From: Bacteroidales bacterium
GTDB lineage: Bacteria > Bacteroidota > Bacteroidia > Bacteroidales > F082
Direction: 5' to 3'
DNA: 17,871 nucleotides
Assembly: GCA_017508895.1 (NCBI GenBank)
Contig: JAFWRA010000015.1
Location: 1 to 17,871 of the forward strand
Part shown: positions 1 through 6,595 of the stretch, piece after piece
Layout of the letters: every line of letters starts with the position of its first letter
How positions within the stretch are numbered: position 1 is the stretch's first letter
The notes under the pieces: generated by a model
The model's input: only the letters and a program-made list of their open reading frames with translations
Told to the model about the DNA's origin: nothing
Databases searched by the model: none
Position numbers and translations under genes: made by a program

Positions 1-2618
1 GAACTGTAGCTTCTCACCCAGAATCTGATTTGAATGTTGCTCATGTCATAAGCATCACTGATTTCAGGCAAGATGGCATACTCTTCTGAAGTCCCGTAAT
101 AAGTGCTGTTGAGGAAATAGAGGCTATATGAACCACTATGGGTTTGTTTCACGATTGGTTGTGTGGATGTGCTTGGCGTTGCCATAGTCGGGACGCCATA
201 CCTATAAGTACTGTTATAATAGCCTCTGATTACACTCCAGCAACTCGGAATTGTGCAGCTGTTGACGGTTTGTGATGTGCCTTCAAAGTCGCAAGTGTAT
301 GGCAAATCGATGGCACCGCAGCCAGTGGTGAAGGTCGTTTCAGCCCATTTGCTCAGGTCGCCTTCTCCGCAATTTGCCTGTACCTTGGCGTAATAGGTGG
401 AAACGGGACTGAGGCCTGTGACGGTATAGGTCGTTGTGTTTACAGGAACTGTTGTCCATTCGCTGTCCGAGTCCTTCTTGTACATGACGTTCCAAGCGTC
501 TTGGCCTGCTTCGCCTGCTGCCCATGAAAGCGTGGCGCTTGAAGAGGTGACATTGCTTGCAGAGAAATTCGTGGGTTTGATGCAAGTCGGTAGGGTGGTG
601 AAGCCTTTTGTGATACTCCACACACTTAAGCCTTCTTCTGCGCAATTGGCGCGGACATAGGCATAATACATCTTGTCGGGGGTGAGCCCATCAATGGTAT
701 AGGGGTTTTCGCTGACGGAATAAATCACGCCATCTGTTTCGGGATGCATGGTGGTCGTCTCGCAGATGCTGATGTCCCAGCCGCATTCGCTGCCGCCCGC
801 ACTCCACGAAAGTGTTACGGAAGTGGTGGTGATGTTGCTTGCGTTCAGGTTGGTCGGTTTGGGGCAGGTCACCGTGGTGGTGAAGTCTGTGACATCGCTC
901 CATGAACTTTCTTCGTTGCCAAGAACGGATTTCACGCGGGCGTAGTACTTGGTCTCAGGAGCAAGTCCTGTCAAATCTTTGGCTGCTGTGCCGCTGACAG
1001 CGATTTCAGAGAGGTTGTCGGTGAAACTTGAATTGGTTGCATATTGCAGCACCCAGTTGGTGGCGTTACCGTTTTCGGTCCAACTCAATGTAGCAGTGCG
1101 GCCTGCTACATTGCTTGCTGTCAGGTTGGTGGGTCTTGGGCAGGTCATGTAACTGATGCTGATGTTGTCGATGGCCGCAGGGGGCTGGTTGCCACCGCTA
1201 CTATCGTTACGCCAGATAAATACCATGGTATAGGTGCCCGAAACGGAGGCTTCCGCAGTCTGGCTTTGCCAACCGTCTTGGAGATTAAGTTGCTGTCCGC
1301 CATCTAAAGCAATCCATGTTTCAGGAAGAGTTTTGTAACCGACTCCCGAAGGCAAACTCCCAGCGGTAAATTCAACATCTCCTGGTGCCAATACTGCACG
1401 AAGATAGTCATACTGATTATATGAGCTACCTTCTCCTTTGGCTTGCCAGTTGAATGAGAATGTATAGGTGCCTTGTGCAAAGTTGAGTAACATGGAGGCA
1501 AAGACTACCGTGGTGCTATTGACCGTATATAAATAGCTCGTTCCATTGTCATTGGAAATGTACATGGCTTTCGTTCCTCCGTTATTGGTGGCACTGCCCC
1601 ATGACCATTTGTTGGTCTGGCTGCCGTTGGTGAAGCCCCAATCGTTGTTAGCCTCAAAATCCTGTGAGTAAGGGTGATTGGCGTCTACAGCAAGAGCTTC
1701 ACGGGTGGTGGTGAAGGTCTTGCTGGCCCATTTGCTCAAATCGCCATCTCCGCAATTGGCACGAACGTAGGCATAATATGTGGTTAGAGCAGTAAGATCG
1801 GTTAATGCCTTGCTGCATTCCGTGACTTGGTAAGTTGGCGTGGTATTTTCATCGGGAATGTCAGTCTCTGTTGTGGTCACATACACATCCCAGTCGCTTT
1901 GACTTTCGGCACCTGATGTCCAAGTCAAAGTGGCGGTATGGGCGGTGATGTTAGTCGCATTGAAGTTTTTGGGTTTGGCGCATGTGACGGTTGAAGCTGC
2001 AATGTCGAGTATGATTTGGTTTTTGTATGTGACGGAAGCTTGGTTGTAACTATAACCATTATTGGGGTTGCTGGGGTCGTACGGGTCGCCGTCTCTGGCT
2101 ATGTAATGGGCTTGTGTGCCTTGGTCTCCACTCGGAGTGAATACCAAGCAACTTTGACCGCTCGAATATGAGCCGGTTTTGTCGTTAACCACGACGGCAA
2201 GGTTGCTGCCGGTATAGTCAAATGCAGTAGTGAAGGTAATAGGCGTCCATTGGTTGGCGGTCAAACTGATGCTACCGCTGAATACCAGCGTACCTTGGCT
2301 GACATCAACCCAATCATTGTTTGCGCCCGAAAAGGATGATTTGTCGGTGTTGACCAGATAAACATCCCATGTGCGGGTTTTGGCAGTTCCCTTGTTGTAA
2401 AAGGCTATACTGTTGATGAGGCCGCCACCAGGATAGTCAATTTCATCCGCTGTGTAGATTTGTTGGGTGTACGAGCATTCGTAATTGGAATGGCTGGGAA
2501 GCCATGGTTGTTGGTCTGTTCCCGAGCCAATCGTAACTTCTTCAGCTCTCATTGAAGCCGACAAAAATCCAATCATTCCTATTAATAGGAATAGTTTTGA
2601 AAATGTTTTGAAATACAT
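1..2618 (-). CDS. Secreted fibronectin type III / cleaved-adhesin-like surface protein under B12 riboswitch control (3' end outside window)
   Basis: An open frame runs leftward from an ATG at 2618 to the window edge without a stop, giving at least 872 residues; the C-terminus is missing. Residues 1-25 form a signal peptide (hydrophobic core, cleavage after SMRA). Residues 26-210 are a beta-rich domain common at the start of Bacteroidales surface proteins. Four FN3-like units begin at the repeated pattern TC-x-(K/R)-PTN at about residues 213, 493, 585 and 679, the last three spaced 92-94 residues apart. A cleaved-adhesin/choice-of-anchor J-like domain lies at about 305-490 (YSQDFEANNDWGF, then YISNDNG), and a second starts near 767 (CGAIDLPYTCDFEG). 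This architecture is typical of T9SS cargo, so a sorting domain probably lies beyond the edge; that is inference. The leader of about 310 nt contains a cobalamin riboswitch, so expression should fall when B12 is plentiful. The ligand is unknown: adhesion, or binding of B12 or B12-protein complexes, are possible. Family call is firm, function is not. Confidence 0.85.
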   Translation of the reverse strand, partial: MYFKTFSKLFLLIGMIGFLSASMRAEEVTIGSGTDQQPWLPSHSNYECSYTQQIYTADEIDYPGGGLINSIAFYNKGTAKTRTWDVYLVNTDKSSFSGANNDWVDVSQGTLVFSGSISLTANQWTPITFTTAFDYTGSNLAVVVNDKTGSYSSGQSCLVFTPSGDQGTQAHYIARDGDPYDPSNPNNGYSYNQASVTYKNQIILDIAASTVTCAKPKNFNATNITAHTATLTWTSGAESQSDWDVYVTTTETDIPDENTTPTYQVTECSKALTDLTALTTYYAYVRANCGDGDLSKWASKTFTTTREALAVDANHPYSQDFEANNDWGFTNGSQTNKWSWGSATNNGGTKAMYISNDNGTSYLYTVNSTTVVFASMLLNFAQGTYTFSFNWQAKGEGSSYNQYDYLRAVLAPGDVEFTAGSLPSGVGYKTLPETWIALDGGQQLNLQDGWQSQTAEASVSGTYTMVFIWRNDSSGGNQPPAAIDNISISYMTCPRPTNLTASNVAGRTATLSWTENGNATNWVLQYATNSSFTDNLSEIAVSGTAAKDLTGLAPETKYYARVKSVLGNEESSWSDVTDFTTTVTCPKPTNLNASNITTTSVTLSWSAGGSECGWDISICETTTMHPETDGVIYSVSENPYTIDGLTPDKMYYAYVRANCAEEGLSVWSITKGFTTLPTCIKPTNFSASNVTSSSATLSWAAGEAGQDAWNVMYKKDSDSEWTTVPVNTTTYTVTGLSPVSTYYAKVQANCGEGDLSKWAETTFTTGCGAIDLPYTCDFEGTSQTVNSCTIPSCWSVIRGYYNSTYRYGVPTMATPSTSTQPIVKQTHSGSYSLYFLNSTYYGTSEEYAILPEISDAYDMSNIQIRFWVRSYS

Positions 2619-2743
2619 AAAATAAAAGTTTAAAGGTTTGACATTAAGTTCATTACCTCAAAACTTCTGGAAAAATGTTGGAATACCTAAAATGTAGATA
2701 TTACCCCGATAGGGCATACCTTGTTATAAATAGAATCCCAGCT

Positions 2744-2930
2744 CCAATTCCCGGAAGCCTTGTTTCGCGACTTGAGGCAGGTCTTCTGACTGAGGTCTTT
2801 TCTTGCCGCCTTCCCGAAAGACAAGGCTTTCAGTGACGTTCATGGCAAGCGTTGTAACCAACACAGCAGCGGGAACTGTCCGGGATTCTCACCCGATTCC
2901 CTATTGAGTCCGCAGGGGACACCACAAATC
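2744..2930 (-). promoter_or_regulatory. Cobalamin riboswitch, leader of the leftward FN3 gene
   Basis: Read on the minus strand, 2901 to 2863 holds the cobalamin riboswitch core: GGGAATCGGGTGAGAATCCC, then GGACAGTTCCCGCTGCTGT. Further on come CACTG, GGGAAGGCGGCAAG and, at 2791 to 2776, the B12 box AGTCAGAAGACCTGCC. These blocks appear in the order and spacing of the Rfam cobalamin family (RF00174). A GC-rich element (AAGGCTTCCGGGAATTGG, 2761 to 2744) follows and is probably part of the expression platform. About 125 nt separate it from the start codon at 2618. No T-run terminator is obvious, so translational control is more likely than attenuation. Outer boundaries are approximate. Confidence 0.93.
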
Positions 2931-2935
2931 GGTGG

Positions 2936-2943
2936 CAAAAGTA
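2936..2943 (-). promoter_or_regulatory. Promoter -7 element for the leftward riboswitch/FN3 transcript
   Basis: The minus strand reads TACTTTTG, which fits the Bacteroidota sigma-ABfr -7 consensus TAnnTTTG. It lies just upstream of the riboswitch, giving a start near 2930. No convincing TTTG -33 element is seen at the expected distance, so the call rests on the -7 match and position. Confidence 0.5.
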
Positions 2944-2998
2944 GTGATTATTTCTGTTCGTTTGCCCAGTACTCCGAAATAATGTTTTGGCATTTGCA

Positions 2999-3029
2999 AT
3001 TGCCATATCGGAAAAATGCTTTACCTTTG
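2999..3029 (+). promoter_or_regulatory. Promoter for the rightward riboswitch/DUF4465 transcript
   Basis: TACCTTTG at 3022-3029 fits the Bacteroidota -7 consensus TAnnTTTG. ATTG at 2999-3002 sits 19 nt upstream, in the place of the -33 TTTG element. The predicted transcript would start at about 3035, immediately before the P1 strand of the riboswitch. The two divergent -7 elements are about 80 bp apart. Confidence 0.6.
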
Positions 3030-3035
3030 CACCAG

Positions 3036-3207
3036 CTTTGGTCAAGGGAATGCTGTGTAAATCGGCAACAGTGCCCGCTGCTGTAAGCCCGTGTAAGGCC
3101 TGTCAACCATGCCACTGTGCGGCCCATCCGCATGGGAAGGCGATAGGCTCGGGCGAGTCAGAAGACCTGCCAAACAAGGTAATTCATTGCAAGCCTTCGG
3201 GAACAAG
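3036..3207 (+). promoter_or_regulatory. Cobalamin riboswitch, leader of the rightward DUF4465 gene
   Basis: The core lies at 3046-3084 (GGGAATGCTGTGTAAATCGG, then a region ending GCCCGCTGCTGT). It is followed by GCCACTGTGCGG, TGGGAAGGC and the B12 box AGTCAGAAGACCTGCC at 3156-3171, identical to the box of the divergent riboswitch. TTTGG (3037-3041) can pair with CCAAA (3170-3174) to close P1. An element resembling that of the other riboswitch follows (AAGCCTTCGGGAACAAGG, 3191-3208). Next come a small hairpin (ACGC-TAA-GCGT near 3212-3222) and GGCTT near 3235, which could pair with AAGCC at 3191-3195. No T-run is present, so translational control is more likely. Expected effect: repression by B12. 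Confidence 0.93.
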
Positions 3208-3287
3208 GGCGACGCTAAGCGTGGCAATTAGCATGGCTTCTTGCGATGGTTTTGCAGTATTTGTTTCATGCGTAATAATCATTCTTT

Positions 3288-5138
3288 ATGCGTAAAAGTT
3301 TACTATTATCCCTCGCGCTTATCATGGCTGCTTTTGCCAGGGCGCAAGAACCGGCCACTTTCGAAGATGTGCCACTTGGTAGCGGTGGTATTTGGCAACC
3401 CCCTGTTGGCGAAAATGAGATGCCCAGCGGCGGCTGGCTCTTTACCAATTCAACCCAATACGGTTATTGGGGCGGATTCACGGCCTCAAATCGTACGGAT
3501 CTGAGTCAAACGGGTCTTGATGCCCAGTATACTGCGGCTACAGGCTGTGGCTACGATGGCTCTACCCAATATGCCGTGGCTTATACCATGGGTGTGCAGA
3601 CGGATGTCTATGCCACTGATGGACAATTACATACCGTCACAGGCTGCTATGTCACCAACAATCTGTGGACTTATCAGGACATTCTTCAAGGCGGGTATGG
3701 CGAGCCACCCTACGGAGGATCTACAGGCAACGACCCTGACTGGTTCAAGGTGACAGCGACAGGTAAGAATGCCAGTGGACAAACTGTGGGTACATTGGAT
3801 TTCTACCTCGCCGACTTCCGTTTTGCCAACAATGAGGAAGATTATGTCCTTAATACTTGGGAGTGGTTCGACCTCAGCCCCTTGGGTGATGTGGCCACCA
3901 TTTCCTTTAGCCTTTCGTCATCAAGAGGCAGTGGCTACAATATGATTACGCCAGCCTATTTCTGCATGGACAACTTCAACGGTGGTGGCACAGCTCCCGA
4001 CCTGCCGCCATATATTGTCAACCCTGTTTCGGACGTGGTCTTCAACGAGTATCCGCAGACGCAACAGGTCAACCTTAACGGCGTCGCTACCGACCCTGAC
4101 GACCCCGATGAGAACATCACCTATAGCATCGTCAGCAACTCCAATCCGAGTGCTTTGAATGCCACTATGAGCGGCAAGATTCTCGTCATGACACGCCAAA
4201 ATGCCAACCAAGCCACGGCCGACCTTACGATGCGCGCCACCAGCGATGATCAGCATATCGACTTCACGGTGCATGTCATCCTCAACGCTGTCATCGATGA
4301 GCCGCCTTATATCGTCAATCCTGTGCAAGATATGGTCTTCAACGAATATCCGCAGACCATCCAAGTCAACCTCAGCGGCGTCGCCACCGACCCTGACGAC
4401 CATGATGAGAACATCACCTATCTCATCGTCTCCAATTCGAATCCTGATGCCTTGACGACCTCGATGAGCGGCAAAGTATTAGTGATGACACGTCGCAATG
4501 AAAGTCAAGATGTGGCCGACTTGACGATGCGTGCCAATAGTGATGGACAACATGTTGACTTTATCATACATGTTATTATCAACGCCGTCGTCGACTTGCC
4601 GCCATACGTCGTCAACCCGATCCCGGATGTGATTATGAACGAGTTCCCGAAAGTGGTCTTCATCGATCTTAATAGCGTTGTCACCGACCCTGACGACCCC
4701 GACGAGGATATTGTTTATAGCATCGTCTCCAATTCCAACGAAGAAGCTCTTTCTACCGCGCTGATAGGGAATATGTTGGAATTGAACCGCATGACGGAAC
4801 AACAAGCCTATGCTACAGTGGTCATGCGTGCCACCAGCGATGGTCAATACGTTGATTTTGATGTAAATGTGATAATGAATGAAGTGGAAGGTGTTGAAGA
4901 AGAACAGTCTGCTATGCTGATTTATCCCAATCCCACCAATGGCCAGTTGACACTCACGTTGAGCGATGCCTCATCTTTCGATTACCAAGTATTCAATCTG
5001 ATGGGACAATGTGTCGCAAGTGGAAAAAACCAAGGAAATGGAGCTTGTCTCGACCTGAGCCATCTCAATCAGGGTGCCTATTTCCTTTCCGTTGAATGGA
5101 ATAATAACCGTTTGATTCAGAAAGTGATTATCCGATAA
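3288..5138 (+). CDS. DUF4465 domain T9SS-exported surface protein, candidate cobamide-binding protein
   Basis: 616 residues starting at an ATG about 117 nt after the B12 box. Residues 1-20 are a signal peptide ending ARAQ. Residues 21-232 are a DUF4465 domain: it opens ATFEDVPLGSGGIW and contains WGGFTASN, DWFKVTATGKNASGQ, DFYLADFR, NTWEWFDLSPLG and TPAYFCMDNF. Three 99-residue Ig/cadherin-like repeats follow (from residues 239, 338 and 437), each with PPYxVNP, NE(Y/F)P, TDPDD and a repeated DGQ-type end. The tail (about 543-616) is a T9SS type A sorting domain (IYPNPTNGQ, then FNLMGQ, and a final KVIIR), so the protein should cross the outer membrane by T9SS and be anchored or released at the surface. 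The B12 riboswitch in its leader, plus the general association of DUF4465 proteins with Bacteroidetes cobamide-uptake loci (from memory, not checked), suggests a surface B12-capture role of BtuH kind. Domain calls are firm; the ligand is inferred. Confidence 0.9.
   Translation: MRKSLLLSLALIMAAFARAQEPATFEDVPLGSGGIWQPPVGENEMPSGGWLFTNSTQYGYWGGFTASNRTDLSQTGLDAQYTAATGCGYDGSTQYAVAYTMGVQTDVYATDGQLHTVTGCYVTNNLWTYQDILQGGYGEPPYGGSTGNDPDWFKVTATGKNASGQTVGTLDFYLADFRFANNEEDYVLNTWEWFDLSPLGDVATISFSLSSSRGSGYNMITPAYFCMDNFNGGGTAPDLPPYIVNPVSDVVFNEYPQTQQVNLNGVATDPDDPDENITYSIVSNSNPSALNATMSGKILVMTRQNANQATADLTMRATSDDQHIDFTVHVILNAVIDEPPYIVNPVQDMVFNEYPQTIQVNLSGVATDPDDHDENITYLIVSNSNPDALTTSMSGKVLVMTRRNESQDVADLTMRANSDGQHVDFIIHVIINAVVDLPPYVVNPIPDVIMNEFPKVVFIDLNSVVTDPDDPDEDIVYSIVSNSNEEALSTALIGNMLELNRMTEQQAYATVVMRATSDGQYVDFDVNVIMNEVEGVEEEQSAMLIYPNPTNGQLTLTLSDASSFDYQVFNLMGQCVASGKNQGNGACLDLSHLNQGAYFLSVEWNNNRLIQKVIIR
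4002..4892 (+). repeat. Three in-frame 297-bp tandem repeats inside the DUF4465 gene
   Basis: Units start at 4002, 4299 and 4596, exactly 297 bp (99 codons) apart. Units 1 and 2 are close at DNA and protein level; unit 3 is more diverged (VIMNEFPKVVFIDLNS in place of VVFNEYPQTQQVNLNG). Each encodes an Ig/cadherin-like module with an acidic TDPDD motif that could bind calcium. The array probably acts as a stalk between the DUF4465 head and the T9SS anchor and could vary in copy number by recombination. Confidence 0.85.
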
Positions 5139-5167
5139 CAAATTGGTACATATAGCTTTTGAGTGTG

Positions 5168-5196
5168 AGAAGGCAACTTTTTTTGGTTGCCTTTTC
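5168..5196. terminator. Bidirectional intrinsic terminator between convergent genes
   Basis: AAGGCAAC (5170-5177) pairs with GTTGCCTT (5186-5193) across a T-rich loop. T-rich sequence follows on the plus strand (TTTTCTGTTTTT) and an A-rich flank gives U residues on the minus strand. It lies between the stop of the DUF4465 gene (5138) and the stop of the minus-strand ccsA-like gene (5202), so it can serve both. Confidence 0.8.
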
Positions 5197-5201
5197 TGTT
5201 T

Positions 5202-6374
5202 TTAATTATAGGCATGTACACCGCCCAAAAGCAAGTTCACGCCGAAATAGGTGATCAGCACACTCAAGAAGGCGAGGATGCCATAGATATGGAAAAACAT
5301 AGGTTTCTGAAAGGATTTCCAAAGCTTTTCGTGCAATGGCGCTGCATAGATAAGCAGGGTGATGAGTGCCCAGACTTCTTTCGGGTCCCACGACCAATAA
5401 TTGCCCCAAGAGACGTTGGCCCACACAGCCCCGATAAAGATGCCGATAGCAAGCAAGGCCACTGCAGGATAAAGCATCGCCGTGCTGAGGTTTTTCAGTC
5501 GCTCCATACGAACTTTGTCTTTCGGCTTGATGAGGGCAATGATTCCGACTACCAGAATGCCCAGCAACAAAGCGTAGGCCGTGACGATGGTCGAGATGTG
5601 GAAGCTGAAGAAAGGTGAGCGCAGCACGGGCAGCAGAGGATGGGTGAGCATCCTAATGTAGAGTACCACCATCAATACTACGAGTACCGCAAGCCATGAC
5701 CATGTGACGGCACGGAAAGTCTTCCGCCGTTCGATAAGAATAGCCACCAAGGCTGCGAAGAGCAGTGCATAGCCCGCGTATGTTACCCCGATACCCCAGG
5801 GATCGCGGGCGACATCGAGGATGGAGTTGCCCTGCTCGTCGTAGTCGCTTTGGTAGAAACGGTAATGTTTGTGCCTCAAGATGTTGTTCATCGAGATGAC
5901 AATGTCCTCTTGTGTGTTGCCGTCTTTGAGTTGGAGATAGCTCACATAGTCCTTCGGCTTGTTGCTATCGGGATATTTCTCTATCTCGAAACGGTCCAAG
6001 GTAAGGCTGAAGGGCAGCGCTTCTTTAGTGATTTCGCCTTTGTCTTGGATGAAAAAATGGCTGTTGGGGCGGTTGGGCTCAAGCTTCATCCTGCCGTGTT
6101 GACCCGTGAGCATGGTGAGCAGGGCACCCAAAAGGATGAGCAGGATGGACAGGTGCAAGGTGCAAACCGCCATCCGTTTCCACAAACGGCATTTCACCGC
6201 CATAAAGGCCAAAAGGCCAGCCAACAAAGCCCATAGTCCTACGAACCACCATGCGGAATAGACATGGATAAGGGCAAACTCCGAGCCGTGTAGTTTCTCG
6301 ACGATGGTACCTGCGGCGAGGACGGCAATCAAGATGATGACCAAGACTGATGTTATGTGACGAACGTATTTCAT
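5202..6374 (-). CDS. ccsA: System II cytochrome c biogenesis protein, ResB-like N-part fused to CcsA/ResC
   Basis: 390 residues, multi-pass inner membrane protein of System II (Ccs), which carries heme across the membrane and attaches it to CxxCH motifs of apocytochromes. The N-terminal ~215 residues are ResB-like: membrane segments near 6-24, 42-62 and 70-90 with a His in the third (H74), a periplasmic part at about 93-190, and another segment at about 194-214. The CcsA part has H259 in FFSFHIST, the heme-handling WWD motif WGNYWSWDPKEVWA at 323-336, and a C-terminal His in GGVHAYN (H387). Length is far below the ~900 residues of epsilonproteobacterial CcsBA fusions, but compact forms are usual in Bacteroidales. 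It is usually next to nrfHA; none is seen here. The likely client in view is the two-CxxCH lipoprotein encoded 220 bp upstream on the same strand. The ATG at 6374 is preceded by GACATTTG, only a partial match to the -7 consensus. Confidence 0.88.
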   Translation of the reverse strand: MKYVRHITSVLVIILIAVLAAGTIVEKLHGSEFALIHVYSAWWFVGLWALLAGLLAFMAVKCRLWKRMAVCTLHLSILLILLGALLTMLTGQHGRMKLEPNRPNSHFFIQDKGEITKEALPFSLTLDRFEIEKYPDSNKPKDYVSYLQLKDGNTQEDIVISMNNILRHKHYRFYQSDYDEQGNSILDVARDPWGIGVTYAGYALLFAALVAILIERRKTFRAVTWSWLAVLVVLMVVLYIRMLTHPLLPVLRSPFFSFHISTIVTAYALLLGILVVGIIALIKPKDKVRMERLKNLSTAMLYPAVALLAIGIFIGAVWANVSWGNYWSWDPKEVWALITLLIYAAPLHEKLWKSFQKPMFFHIYGILAFLSVLITYFGVNLLLGGVHAYN

Positions 6375-6477
6375 AGCAGTATGGTTTCAATTACGCTGCA
6401 AATGTCCGAAAAAATTCACTTGTCCGACCTCCCTATGTTTGGCGATTTTTTGGTGGTGACGTCCTCATTAATAATGA

Positions 6478-6547
6478 TGTAGGACTGTCGTACCACAGCA
6501 ACCGCTGTTGTTTTTTACAGCGGCTGCTACGCTGTGACAGCCCTACA
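6478..6547. repeat. Long imperfect hairpin with TGTAGG...CCTACA ends
   Basis: TGTAGGACTGTC (6478-6489) pairs with GACAGCCCTACA (6536-6547) with one mismatch. Inner arms CACAG/CTGTG and ACCGCTGT/ACAGCGGC continue the stem around a TGTTTTTT-type loop. The 70-nt structure is larger than a terminator and has no T tail. It is likely a non-coding palindromic repeat element (REP/MITE-like) between the ccsA-like and di-heme genes. Confidence 0.7.
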
Positions 6548-6557
6548 ACCCTAAACC

Positions 6558-6587
6558 TGTAGAGACGCGGCGAGCCACGTCTCTACA
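6558..6587. repeat. Perfect 10-bp inverted repeat TGTAGAGACG...CGTCTCTACA
   Basis: Two perfect 10-bp arms (6558-6567 and 6578-6587) flank a 10-nt loop CGGCGAGCCA. It lies 10 nt from the preceding hairpin and 8 nt from the stop of the di-heme gene. It shares the outer TGTAG/CTACA ends with that hairpin but not its interior. It may mark the 3' end of the porin-imelysin-DHOR transcript, but it lacks a T-run and looks more like a dispersed palindromic repeat. Confidence 0.75.
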
Positions 6588-6595
6588 ATTGTTGA

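Noticed and set aside
2830..3295. Several short open frames on both strands across the intergenic region
   Set aside because: They lie inside the two riboswitches and promoter elements, have low-complexity or unlikely protein sequences, and are explained by structured RNA.
3921..4403. 160-residue open frame on the minus strand inside the DUF4465 gene
   Set aside because: It is a shadow of the 297-bp coding repeats; its own sequence repeats with the same period and has no domain character.
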